Source: JBKPNZ01 sp046732895 (GTDB taxonomy: Bacteria > Actinomycetota > Thermoleophilia > Solirubrobacterales > 70-9). From it: a stretch of 63,922 nucleotides of DNA. Below are positions 50,445 to 59,271 of this stretch, in pieces; position 1 is the first letter of the stretch; each line of letters starts with the position of its first letter. A program made the position numbers and the translations under genes. The notes below the pieces were generated by a model that saw only the letters and a program-made list of their open reading frames with translations, was not told the origin of the DNA and searched no databases. The stretch is taken from the NCBI GenBank assembly GCA_046732895.1, contig JBKPNZ010000010.1, positions 1 to 63,922 of the forward strand. Reading direction: 5' to 3'.

Positions 50445-51542
50445 ATGGCGCCGGTGAGGATAGTCGCGCTCGATGGAGACGAGACCGGGCAGGAGCTGCT
50501 CCAGCAGGCCCTCCGCGTGATCGAGCCCGATGTCCTCGGCCTGGAGGTGGAGGTCGAGCGCTTCGACCTCTCGCTCGAGCAGCGGCGCGCAACGAACAAC
50601 GGCGTGGTCCGCGAGGCGGCGGTCGCCATGCGCGAGACCGGCCTGGGCCTGAAGGCGGCCACGATCACGCCGGAGGGCGCCGACGACGTCGGCAGCCCCA
50701 ACCGCATCCTGCGAGAGGAGATCGACGGCACCGTGATCGTCCGGACGGGGCGCCGGATTCCCGGGATCACGCCGGTAGCCGGCGTTCACGATCCGATCTC
50801 GATCTGCCGGATGGCCGTCGGCGATGCCTACGGCGCGGAGCAATGGCGGGAGGAGGCAGACGGCGACGAGCTCGCCAAGCGGACCGAGACGATCCGCCGC
50901 TCCGACTGCCGCGCCGTCGCCGAGTACTCGTTCCGAGCGGCCGAGGTGATGCACGGCAAGGTCTACGGAGGGCCCAAGTGGACCGTGAGCCCTGTGTACG
51001 AGGGCATGCTGAAGGAGGAGATGGACGCGGCGGCTGAGCGCCATCCGGAAGTCGCCTACGAGCCGGTCCTGATCGACGCCACGCTCGCCGGCCTGGTGTC
51101 CGGGGCTGCGAGCGAGACGCTGGTGATCCCGTGTCTGAACCGCGACGGCGACCTGCTCTCAGACTTGGTGCTGCCGCTGTTCGGCTCGATTGCCGGCGCC
51201 GAGTCGGTCCTGCTGGCCCTCGACGACGACCTCAACACCGCGGTTGCGATGGCCGAGGCCCCGCACGGGACGGCGCCCGCTCTCCTTGGCAAGGACATCG
51301 CGAACCCGATGGCCATGATCCTCGCGTGCGGAGCGCTCCTGCATCACGCGGCGGAGCAGGGAGCCGACGACGCGCACCGCGCTTCGCGCGCGGTGTACGA
51401 GGCGGTGCTGGAGACCGCGGCCGCTGGTGTCCGCACGCCTGACCTGGGCGGTCACGCGGGAACGACGGAGTTCACCGACGAGGTGATGTCGCGGGTGCGC
51501 ACCAAGCTCGACGCGTGGTCGAGCCTCGGCTCTGCCGCCTGA
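50445..51542 (+). CDS. Isocitrate/isopropylmalate dehydrogenase family protein, atypical
   Basis: 365 aa beta-decarboxylating dehydrogenase fold. The usual GDGIG start reads LDGDETGQELL. Family features: VHDPISICRMAVGDAYGAE, HGKVYGGPKWTVSPVYEG (substrate Lys), VLIDATLAGLV then LLSDLVLPLFG (metal Asp region), and EAPHGTAPALLGKDIANPMA (NAD(P) binding). It lacks the usual RKLDLYANLRP segment, replaced by RTGRRIPGITPVAG. So the substrate differs from isocitrate or isopropylmalate, and is unknown. Confidence 0.82.
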   Translation: MAPVRIVALDGDETGQELLQQALRVIEPDVLGLEVEVERFDLSLEQRRATNNGVVREAAVAMRETGLGLKAATITPEGADDVGSPNRILREEIDGTVIVRTGRRIPGITPVAGVHDPISICRMAVGDAYGAEQWREEADGDELAKRTETIRRSDCRAVAEYSFRAAEVMHGKVYGGPKWTVSPVYEGMLKEEMDAAAERHPEVAYEPVLIDATLAGLVSGAASETLVIPCLNRDGDLLSDLVLPLFGSIAGAESVLLALDDDLNTAVAMAEAPHGTAPALLGKDIANPMAMILACGALLHHAAEQGADDAHRASRAVYEAVLETAAAGVRTPDLGGHAGTTEFTDEVMSRVRTKLDAWSSLGSAA

Positions 51543-51548
51543 GAGTGC

Positions 51549-51784
51549 TCAGCCGCCGCTGTGGCGACGCGGGGGCAATGGCCCCTCGAGCTTCCAGCGC
51601 GATCCGGGACGGCCCGGAAGCACCGCCACGATGAGGAGCCCCACGACGGACAGGAGGAGCCCGAAGGCGAGACCGACGCGCTCGCCGTATCCCTTGCGCT
51701 CCGCCAGCCAGGCGGCGGCGGCGGCCGAGATGAGCCACGCGAAGAGCAGGTAGAGCGCCTTGGCGCCGATGAGGGCGACGAGGA

Positions 51785-51788
<4 letters not shown>
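51549..51788 (-). CDS. Small two-helix membrane protein at the end of the liv operon
   Basis: 79 aa with two hydrophobic segments (LIGAKALYLLFAWLISAAAA and GLAFGLLLSVVGLLIVAVLP) and a short basic tail. Start overlaps livF by 4 nt, so it is cotranslated with the transporter. It is not part of characterised LivJHMGF systems. The coupling suggests an accessory role. No family is recognised. Confidence 0.6.
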
Positions 51789-52491
<703 letters not shown>

Positions 52492-52492
<1 letters not shown>

Positions 52493-53307
52493 CAGGTCTG
52501 CTGCTTTCCGAGGTACGCCTCGATCACGCGCGGATCGGCGCGCACCTCGTTGGGAGGGCCCTCGGCGATCTTCTCGCCGTAGTCGAGAACGGTCACCCGG
52601 TCCGAGACTCCCATGACGACGTGCATGTCGTGCTCGATGAGGAGGATCGTCAGGTCGAGGTCATGGCGGAGCTTCCGCATGAAGTCCGTGAGCCGGTTGG
52701 ACTCCTGCGGGTTCATGCCGGCGGTCGGCTCGTCGAGCAGCAGCAGCGAGGGCTCCGAGGCGAGGGCGCGCGCGATCTCGACGCGGCGCTGGTCGCCGTA
52801 TGACAGGTTGCTCGAGAGCTGGTCGAACTGAGGCGGTTTGAGCCCGACGTATTCCAGGACCTCCCGGGCCCGGTCGCGCACGGCGACTTCCTCGCGGCGC
52901 ACGGCCGGGCTGCGCACCACCGACCCCACCAGCCCCGCTCGCATGCGGGCGTGCCGGCCCACCATGACGTTCTCCAGCGCCGTCATCGCCCGGAAGAGCC
53001 GGATGTTCTGGAACGTTCGCGCAACCCCGAGGCTGGTGATCACGTCAGGGCGGGTCCCGGTGATGTCGCGGCCCCCGAACGAGATTCGCCCCGAGGTCGG
53101 CTTGTACAGGCCCGTGAGTATGTTGAAGAGGGTCGTCTTACCCGCCCCGTTGGGACCGATGATCGAGACGATCGAGCGCTCGGGCACGTCGACGGTGACG
53201 TCGTTGACGGCGACGAGCCCGCCGAACTCCCGGACGATGTGTTCCGCCTGCAGGAGCTTCGTGACCACCTGCGGGGCGGGCGCGCTTGTCGCAGCCGGCC
53301 CGCTCAT
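52492..53307 (-). CDS. livG: ABC transporter ATP-binding protein LivG
   Basis: 271 aa. Walker A GPNGAGKTTLFNI, signature LSYGDQRRVEIARALA, Walker B LLLDEPTAGMNP, with the HAAT-specific insertion and IEHDMHVVMGVSDRV H-loop. The longer of the two ATPases. N-terminal about 20 residues extra (TSAPAPQVVTKLLQAEHIV). ATG 53307 overlaps livM by 4 nt. Confidence 0.94.
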
Positions 53308-54485
53308 CGGCCGCCCTCCACGAGCGTCTCGTCACCTGGGCCTGATTGGGTGAGCTCCAGCCTGCGTCTTCGCTCCGGGAACAGGCCCTGCGGCCGCAGG
53401 ACCATCACGAACACCAGCAGGAAGCCGAAGATCCCGAAGGAGAGGTCGGTCAGATTGAAGTCGAGGCCGAGCTTGCCGGGCAGGTCATTGAAGACGTCGG
53501 GGATGAGGTAGTAGTTAATGTAGGAGAGGAGGAGCGCGCCCAGGACCGCTCCCCAGATCGATCCGAGCCCGCCGACGATGATCATCGCGAGCACGAAGAT
53601 CGAGAACGAGAACGCGAACTGGCCGGCGTTGACCGTGGTGAAGTAGGCACCGAGGAAGGCGCCGGACATCCCGCCGAAGGCGGCGCCGATCGCATAGGCC
53701 ATGAGCTTCGTCCGCACCAGCGGGATGCCCATCGACACCGCCGCGACCTCGTCCTCGCGCAGCGCGACCCACGCCCTCCCAAGCCGGGAGTCGCGCACGC
53801 GCAGGTTGACGAACAGGACGACCAGCATGATTCCGAAGATGAGCCAGTACCAGGGACGCAGATCGAGCAAGCTGAAGGAGCCGATGCCCGGGAAGTAGGG
53901 AATGTCGACCGCGGGGATGCCCAGGTTCCCGGCGGTCAGGGTCATCCCGCCCCCAAGGTGGATGTCGGTGCCGTTGACGGCGACGACCCCGATGATCTCG
54001 CCGAAGGCCAGCGTCACGATCGCGATGTAGTCGCCCCGCAGGCGCAGTGTCGGCAGGCCAATGATCGTGCCCGCGATGGAGGTCACCAGAACCGCTGCCA
54101 CGAGGATCAAGAGGAAGTTGAGGTGGATCCCGGCGAGGTTGGTGGTCGTGTCGGAGACGAGCACGTGAACGTGGGCCTTGAAGAAGAAGCCGGAGCCGAA
54201 CCAACCGACGCAGTAAGCGCCGAGCGCGTAGAAGGCGACGTACCCGAGGTCGAGCAGGCCGGCGAAGCCGACGACGATGTTGAGGCCCAGCGCCATCACG
54301 ACGTAGGCGAGGGCGATGATCGTCGCGTTCATGAACCCGCTCGTCGGCGTGAACGCGAACGGGAGGAGGATGCCGAGGCCGATCAGCGCGGCAATCGCGG
54401 CGCGGTTCGCCCACGGCGGCCACGCCTCAACGCGGGCGCGGAGCTCGTCCCGCCATTCCCGGAACACCGCAAGGAGCTCGCTCAT
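53304..54485 (-). CDS. livM: Branched-chain amino acid-type ABC permease LivM
   Basis: 393 aa inner-membrane permease with eight to ten helices. ALNIVVGFAGLLDLGYVAFYALGAY-type motif is present as GLNIVVGFAGLLDLG then YVAFYALGAYC; LPTLRLRGDYIAIVTLAFGEI is the conserved cytoplasmic EAA-like loop; GGLGSIWGAVLGALLLSY closes. A periplasmic loop insertion (KAHVHVLVSDTTTNLAGIHL) is longer than common. ATG 54485 overlaps the livH stop by 4 nt. Confidence 0.94.
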   Translation of the reverse strand: MSELLAVFREWRDELRARVEAWPPWANRAAIAALIGLGILLPFAFTPTSGFMNATIIALAYVVMALGLNIVVGFAGLLDLGYVAFYALGAYCVGWFGSGFFFKAHVHVLVSDTTTNLAGIHLNFLLILVAAVLVTSIAGTIIGLPTLRLRGDYIAIVTLAFGEIIGVVAVNGTDIHLGGGMTLTAGNLGIPAVDIPYFPGIGSFSLLDLRPWYWLIFGIMLVVLFVNLRVRDSRLGRAWVALREDEVAAVSMGIPLVRTKLMAYAIGAAFGGMSGAFLGAYFTTVNAGQFAFSFSIFVLAMIIVGGLGSIWGAVLGALLLSYINYYLIPDVFNDLPGKLGLDFNLTDLSFGIFGFLLVFVMVLRPQGLFPERRRRLELTQSGPGDETLVEGGR

Positions 54486-55585
54486 CCGGCCTCCCGCGTC
54501 TCCTCGCCGAGCAGGCCGCGTGGCCGCAGCGTCATGATCATGATCAGGTAGACGAAGACGACCGCGGGCGTCCACTGCGGGCCCAGCCGGGAGTCCGAGA
54601 GCTGCTGGATGACGCCGATGATGATGCCGCCGAGCACGGCGCCACGGACGTTCCCGATACCGCCCATGACCGCTGCGGTGAAGGCGATGAGCCCCGCCTG
54701 GAAGCCCTGGAAGTACCACACGGTCGTCTCATAGAGCGCGTAGATGAGGCCCGCCGCGCCGGCGAGGGCGCCGCCGAGAAGGAAGGTGAGCGAGATCGTG
54801 CGATCGACGTCGATCCCCATCAGGCGGGCGGCGTCAGGATCCTGTGCGGCGCCGCGCATGGCGCGCCCCGCGCGTGCATGGCTGAGGAAGTACGTGACCC
54901 CGATCACCAGGGGAACCGTCACCCCGATCGCGAGGACGTCGGCACGGCGGACTACGACCCCCGAGATGCTGAAGACCGTGTCGCCCTGGTGGATCAGATC
55001 CGATACGCCGACGGGCGAGCCGCCCAGCCACAGCAGGCCGACGTTCTGGAGGATGAACGAGAAGCCCACGGCGGTGATCAGGGGCGCCAGCTTCGGCGCG
55101 TTTCGAAGCGGGCGGTACGCCACCCGCTCGATTAAGACGTTGAGGCTGCCGCAGACGATCATGGAGATGATCAGCGTCAGCAGCAGGCCCGCGATGATGC
55201 CGATCGGCCCGGTGGCAAGGCCGAGGCCGATCGATCCCCAGAAGCCCACGGCCGTGAACGAGCCGATCATGAACACGTCGCCGTGGGCGAAGTTGATGAG
55301 CTCGATGATCCCGTAGACCAGCGTGTAGCCGATCGCGATCAGTGCCCAGATGCTTCCGTTCGAGACCCCGGCGACGAGGTTGTCGCCGAGCTTCGTCAGG
55401 TCGTGGTGGATGATCGCCTGCCCGCCCTCGACCCCGGCCTGGTAGCCGACGGTGAGGTCGCGTACGCCGTAGTAGACGGGCAACGCGGCAAGCGCGATCA
55501 GCAGCCCCCACTTGCCGAGGAAGCGCTGCACCGCGGCAAGACTCAGGGCGGGCCGGGTTGGGGAAGCCAGTGAGCCGCTCTCCAC
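54482..55585 (-). CDS. livH: Branched-chain amino acid-type ABC permease LivH
   Basis: 367 aa. WALIAIGYTLVYGIIELINFAHGDVFMIG is seen in parts (IGYTLVYGIIELINFAHGD), with RAMRGAAQDPDAARLMGID (the coupling loop), IALGGALAGAAG-like ALAGAAGLIYALYETTVW and IGNVRGAVLGGIIIGVIQQL. GTG start at 55585; about 35 N-terminal residues precede the first helix. The pair LivHM forms the channel. Confidence 0.93.
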   Translation of the reverse strand: MESGSLASPTRPALSLAAVQRFLGKWGLLIALAALPVYYGVRDLTVGYQAGVEGGQAIIHHDLTKLGDNLVAGVSNGSIWALIAIGYTLVYGIIELINFAHGDVFMIGSFTAVGFWGSIGLGLATGPIGIIAGLLLTLIISMIVCGSLNVLIERVAYRPLRNAPKLAPLITAVGFSFILQNVGLLWLGGSPVGVSDLIHQGDTVFSISGVVVRRADVLAIGVTVPLVIGVTYFLSHARAGRAMRGAAQDPDAARLMGIDVDRTISLTFLLGGALAGAAGLIYALYETTVWYFQGFQAGLIAFTAAVMGGIGNVRGAVLGGIIIGVIQQLSDSRLGPQWTPAVVFVYLIMIMTLRPRGLLGEETREAG

Positions 55586-55613
55586 GATCTCCTTCCCGCT
55601 CTTCAGTGGCGTA

Positions 55614-55642
55614 GGAGGGGGCGCCCTGCGAGCGCCCCCTCC
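55614..55642 (-). terminator. Strong hairpin between livJ and livH
   Basis: Perfect 11-bp stem GGAGGGGGCGC / GCGCCCCCTCC with loop CCTGCGA, 30 nt after the livJ stop and before livH. There is no T-run on the minus strand. In binding-protein transporters such hairpins commonly cause partial termination or protect the 5' mRNA, giving more binding protein than permease. The role here is inferred. Confidence 0.75.
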
Positions 55643-55672
55643 GTTGCCTCCGTCTCCTAGCTGCCCTCCGGA

Positions 55673-56920
55673 CTAGTCGGTCTTCGAGGGTGTCAGGGTC
55701 TTCTCGAACACCGGAGCGCCGTCCGAGCCGACCTTGTAGAGACCGTACGACTTGAGCGTCGTGTCTCCATTCGAATCGAACCCGTAGGTCCCGAGCACCG
55801 ACTTGCGGTCCTTCGTCGCAAACAGCGCATCGAGGACGGACGCCTTGTCGCTGCCGTCGGAGCCCAGGTCCGCGATCGTGTCCAGGCCGAGGCTCATGAC
55901 CTCGTAGCCGTAGATCGCGTATGGGTCGGGGTTCGCCTCGCCGTACTTCGCCTTGTAGTCGGCGAGGAACTGCTCACCGCCCGGATAGGCGTGCAGGTCG
56001 AGCGTTGCGACCGTGCACTCCATCAGCGGGGTGATGCTCGCCGGGACGCCGCCTTCCTTCTCGCTCGTGTACGAGCTGGTGCAGACGCCGTCGCCGCCGA
56101 AGATCTTGGCGTCCGGCAGCGCCGCGTTGACGTCCTTGGTGAGCTGCACGGCCCCGTTCGAGACGATGCCGGCGAAGAAGAAGCAATCCGCTCCCTCGCT
56201 GGCGATCGTCGAGGCGTACGAGCGGAAGTTCGCCGCCTGCGGGTCGATCCCCGTGTTGGACGTGATCGTCACGCCGTAGTCGCTCTTTTCGAGCTCAAGC
56301 AGCGCGGCAAGGCCCGCCCCGTAGGCCTCCTTGTCGTTGGCCAGGGCGACCTTCGTGCAGCCGGCTTCCTTCATCGCCAGCAGATCGGCGGCCGCCTGGA
56401 TCGAATCGCGCGGAACGATGCGCAGGTAGGTCCGCTTACCCGTCGGGTAGTACTTGTCGGGCTCGCCGGGTGCGCTTCCGGGCTCGTCCGTCGTCAGTCC
56501 CACATACGTGTTCGCGGGGCTGACCTGCGGGATCTCGGCCTGGTTGAGGATGGGGATCGACACCTCGCTGGCGCCCGAGTTGAACTCGCCGATGTAGTAG
56601 ACCGCGTCCGGGTCTGCGGCGACCTTACGGGCGTTCGCCGCCGTCGCGCCCGGCTCCCACTGGCCCGCTGCGGCCGTGGAGTCGTCGAGCGACGTGTACT
56701 TGACGTCGAAATCGCCGGCCTTGTTGTCGGCCTGCTCGAGTGCGAGCTTGATGCCGTTCACCATCGGCTTCGTCTGGGCGCTCGAAGCGCCCTGAAGCGG
56801 AAGGCTTGAATAGATATCGACGGTTCCGCCGCCGCCGCTCTCATCGCTTGAGCCGCACCCGGCGGCGAGTACGCCGCCCACGATGACGACCGCGGAGACC
56901 GCCACTGCCTTTCGGATCAC
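55673..56920 (-). CDS. livJ: ABC transporter substrate-binding lipoprotein, LivJ type
   Basis: 415 aa type I periplasmic-binding fold. Signal sequence with lipobox VLAAGC (Cys at about residue 21), then IYSSLPLQGASSAQTKPMVNG and GIKLALEQADNKAGDFDV, the usual beginning; YYIGEFNSGASEVSIPIL and TKVALANDKEAYGAGLAAL. GTG 56920 with AGAGGAGGATCT ahead. The ligand could be a branched-chain amino acid, amide or urea. First gene of the operon livJHMGF-orf79. Confidence 0.93.
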   Translation of the reverse strand: MIRKAVAVSAVVIVGGVLAAGCGSSDESGGGGTVDIYSSLPLQGASSAQTKPMVNGIKLALEQADNKAGDFDVKYTSLDDSTAAAGQWEPGATAANARKVAADPDAVYYIGEFNSGASEVSIPILNQAEIPQVSPANTYVGLTTDEPGSAPGEPDKYYPTGKRTYLRIVPRDSIQAAADLLAMKEAGCTKVALANDKEAYGAGLAALLELEKSDYGVTITSNTGIDPQAANFRSYASTIASEGADCFFFAGIVSNGAVQLTKDVNAALPDAKIFGGDGVCTSSYTSEKEGGVPASITPLMECTVATLDLHAYPGGEQFLADYKAKYGEANPDPYAIYGYEVMSLGLDTIADLGSDGSDKASVLDALFATKDRKSVLGTYGFDSNGDTTLKSYGLYKVGSDGAPVFEKTLTPSKTD

Positions 56921-57053
56921 AGATCCTCCTCTGATCAACAATTCTCTCTCTCCCGGCTTCGGTGCCGGCCCCTGCCTGCCAGCATATATCGCATACAGGG
57001 GTCTTGCGCATTGGTTTTTTTGTGAAGAGGCCAGCGGCCGCCCGCGGCGGCGG

Positions 57054-57560
57054 TCAGGCGGACTCGCCCTGCGCCGGAGGCGCCTGGCTGCCCTCGCCAG
57101 GCACGGGCACGCGGCGCCAGTCGGTGATCTTGCCGTCCTCGATCGCGAAGGCGGTCGCAGCCTTGTCGCCGGTGCCCGCGCCGCATGAGCCAGGGCCTGG
57201 GCGCTCGTCGAGGCGGAAGGTGGCGACCGTGTAGCCGCCGTGCGCAACGGCGCGGATCAGATGGGCGCCGCAGGGAAGGGAGCGATTGAAGCGGAGGGCG
57301 TCGTGGCGGTCGCGGATCTCGAGGAGGATGCCGTTCAGCGTGCTGGACGGGATCGCGAAGTAGTCCGCCGCCGCGTCGTTGTCGCCGCGGTCGAGTGCCC
57401 GCACCCAGGCGTCGATCACCTCGACCTCCGCGGGATCGGCGTTGCCGGGGACGGAGGGGGCGCCTGAGTTGGTCGTGGTAGAGGAACTCTCGTCGTTGCA
57501 TGCCGCTAGCGCCAAGGCGGTGATCCCCAGTGCGAGCAATGAGCTCAGGCGTAAGGGCAT
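57054..57560 (-). CDS. Small putative lipoprotein
   Basis: 168 aa. Signal peptide with lipobox LALAAC near residue 20, a Ser/Thr-rich linker, then VIDAWVRALDRGDNDAAADY FAI-type segment, which resembles SnoaL/NTF2-like folds: helix, strands, ATAFAIEDGKITDWRRVPVP. A buried-ligand or structural role is possible. ATG 57560; the frame upstream is not chosen because the lipobox would be too far in. Confidence 0.65.
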   Translation of the reverse strand: MPLRLSSLLALGITALALAACNDESSSTTTNSGAPSVPGNADPAEVEVIDAWVRALDRGDNDAAADYFAIPSSTLNGILLEIRDRHDALRFNRSLPCGAHLIRAVAHGGYTVATFRLDERPGPGSCGAGTGDKAATAFAIEDGKITDWRRVPVPGEGSQAPPAQGESA

Positions 57561-57757
57561 GTAGGGAAGTATGGACGGGCGGGCTTCGGCGACTTTCGCG
57601 GCGTTGGCGCTTTTTCGTCGCATATCGATGGAAAGGCGCCAGTTCGCTGGGTTGCCGGCATCCGCAGGGGACGGGACGGGACGAAGCCGCAGGCGGATCC
57701 GGCCTCCCTATTTAGTGCCGGTTTATTCGGCCCTCCGCCACCTTCCGGCGCGAGTCC

Positions 57758-57763
57758 TTGACA
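57758..57763 (+). promoter_or_regulatory. Possible -35 box of the imuB promoter
   Basis: TTGACA, followed 17 nt later by the LexA-box sequence GAACAT. If GAACAT is the -10 region, transcription would begin near 57793-57797, close to a GTG at 57797 and after ATG 57785, which would make the message leaderless. Confidence 0.4.
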
Positions 57764-57778
57764 TCCGGCGCGTGTTAT

Positions 57779-57794
57779 ACGAACATGTGTTCGA
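57779..57794 (+). promoter_or_regulatory. LexA-type SOS box overlapping the imuB start
   Basis: ACGAACATGTGTTCGA contains CGAACATGTGTTCG, which fits the Gram-positive LexA consensus CGAACRNRYGTTYG exactly. ATG 57785-57787 lies within it. LexA bound here would block transcription of the mutasome genes. Confidence 0.85.
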
Positions 57795-59035
57795 TCGTGG
57801 TCGCGTGCGCGCTCATCCCCCGTTTTGCTCTCCTCGCCGCGCTGGGAGAGCGCCGGGAGATGCTTGCGCAGGGGGTGGCGCTGGCTCCGGAGCCGGGTGG
57901 CCCGCAGGTGATCGGAGAGGTGTCGGGCGCCGCCGAGGCGTTCGGGATCCACGCCGGCATGCGCCTTGGCGAGGCGCTGGCGCGCTGCCCGAGCCTGGTG
58001 CTGGTGGCGCCCGACTCGGAGCGGGCGGAGGAGGATTGGGAGGGGCTCCTGCGGCGCCTGGAGGGGATCGGGGCGGCGGTGGAGCCCGCGCAGGCTGGTG
58101 AGGCGTTCTTCGAGACGGAGGGCCTGCGGGGGTTGTGGGGCGGGATCGAGAGTGTGCTGGCGCGGGCGCGGCGAGCGCTGGGCAGGCCGGTGCGCTTGGG
58201 AGCGGGCCCGACGCGGTTGTGCGCCCTTGCCGCGGCGAAGCGGGGGCGGGCGCGCCGACCGCCGGTGATCGTCCCCGCCGGGAAGGAGCGCGCCTTCCTG
58301 GCGCCGCTGCCGGTGGGACTGCTGCGTGAGTGCCTCGACTCGAGTTGGGAGCGTGCGGCGGTGCCGGACACGCTCGAGCGGCTGGGTGTGCGCACGCTGG
58401 GGGAGCTGGCGGCGCTTCCAGACGACGCGATCGCCGACCGCTTCGGCCAGCCCGGCCTGCGGGCGCTCCGCCTGGCGCGCGGTGAGGAGGGCCCGCTGCG
58501 CCCCCGGCAGCGAAGCGAGATGCTCGCCGAGCGGCTCGAGCTGCCCGAGGCGTGCTCGGGCCAGCAGCTGGAGCGAGCGCTGGGCCATTTGATCGATCGG
58601 CTGCTCGCCAACCCGCTGCGGCGGGGGCGGAGCTTCCGCCGCGTGCGCCTGTCGGCGCGGCTCGCGGGCGGTGGCAGCTGGCGCGTGGAGGTGACGCTGC
58701 GGGTGGCGAGCGCCGACCGCGAGCGGCTCGGGCTGGCGCTTGGGCCGAGGCTGGAGGAGCTGCCGGGGCCTGCCGCGGTGCTGTCGCTGCGCGCCTTGCG
58801 GATGGGACCGCCGGCGCACGACCAGCCGTCGCTCACCCGCTCCGACTCGGAGCAACGGCGTGAGCTGCTTGCCGAGGCGGTGAGCCAGGCTCGCGCCGCC
58901 GCGGGGAAGGACGCGGTGATGCGGGTGCTCGACATCGACCCCGATTCGCGCGTGCCGGAGCGGCGGATGATGCTGACGCCGTTCCCGGAGGAGGCGCGTG
59001 ACCGCAAGCGGGCGCGTGAGAGGCGACAGCGATGA
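57785..59035 (+). CDS. imuB: ImuB-like Y-family polymerase-derived protein (non-catalytic)
   Basis: 416 aa. Y-family fold: EVSGAAEAFGIHAGMRLGEALARCPSLVLVAPD and LERLGVRTLGELAALPDDAI (helix-hairpin-helix). The catalytic acidic residues are absent: the first DxD of active Pol IV is replaced by ACALIPRF and the SxDE region by AFFETEG. ImuB is known as an adaptor in the SOS mutasome, linking DnaE2 to the beta clamp. A LexA box covers the start. The stop overlaps the next gene by 4 nt. The recA-like imuA gene is not in the window. Confidence 0.88.
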   Translation: MCSIVVACALIPRFALLAALGERREMLAQGVALAPEPGGPQVIGEVSGAAEAFGIHAGMRLGEALARCPSLVLVAPDSERAEEDWEGLLRRLEGIGAAVEPAQAGEAFFETEGLRGLWGGIESVLARARRALGRPVRLGAGPTRLCALAAAKRGRARRPPVIVPAGKERAFLAPLPVGLLRECLDSSWERAAVPDTLERLGVRTLGELAALPDDAIADRFGQPGLRALRLARGEEGPLRPRQRSEMLAERLELPEACSGQQLERALGHLIDRLLANPLRRGRSFRRVRLSARLAGGGSWRVEVTLRVASADRERLGLALGPRLEELPGPAAVLSLRALRMGPPAHDQPSLTRSDSEQRRELLAEAVSQARAAAGKDAVMRVLDIDPDSRVPERRMMLTPFPEEARDRKRARERRQR

Positions 59036-59271
59036 TGTCCGTCTACTGGCCGCTGCCGGTGGCGGTCGAGTGCGGGGGCGATGGAGTGCCGAGCGCGGTG
59101 GGCTCGGTGGCGGTCGAGGCGGTGCGGGAGCAGTGGCTGATCGAGGATCGGTGGTGGACGCCCAAGCCGCTTCGCCGTCGCTACTTCGAGCTGGCGCTGG
59201 CGGATGGCCGGTGCGTCGTGATCTTTCGCGAGCCGGCGGATGACGGCCGCTGGTTCGAGCAGAGGGCCTGA
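59032..59271 (+). CDS. DUF6504-like protein between imuB and dnaE2
   Basis: 79 aa: VYWPLPVAVECGGDGVPSAV, EQWLIEDRWWTPKPLRRRYF, LALADGRCVVIFREPADDGRW. It matches the pattern of the small protein family (DUF6504) found in actinobacterial ImuB-DnaE2 cassettes. It overlaps imuB by 4 nt and dnaE2 by one base (TGATG), so the three genes are one unit. Its role is unknown. Confidence 0.75.
   Translation: MMSVYWPLPVAVECGGDGVPSAVGSVAVEAVREQWLIEDRWWTPKPLRRRYFELALADGRCVVIFREPADDGRWFEQRA

Noticed and set aside
53346..54551. A 401-codon frame opposite livM
   Set aside because: Its Asp/Glu/Arg-rich sequence is the complement of livM membrane codons and shows no fold motif.
57561..57784. Possible riboswitch in the lipoprotein-imuB gap, prompted by GCCGGCAACC on the minus strand
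   Set aside because: The other conserved elements of SAM, cobalamin or c-di-GMP riboswitches are not found in order; the region holds GC-rich imperfect stems only.
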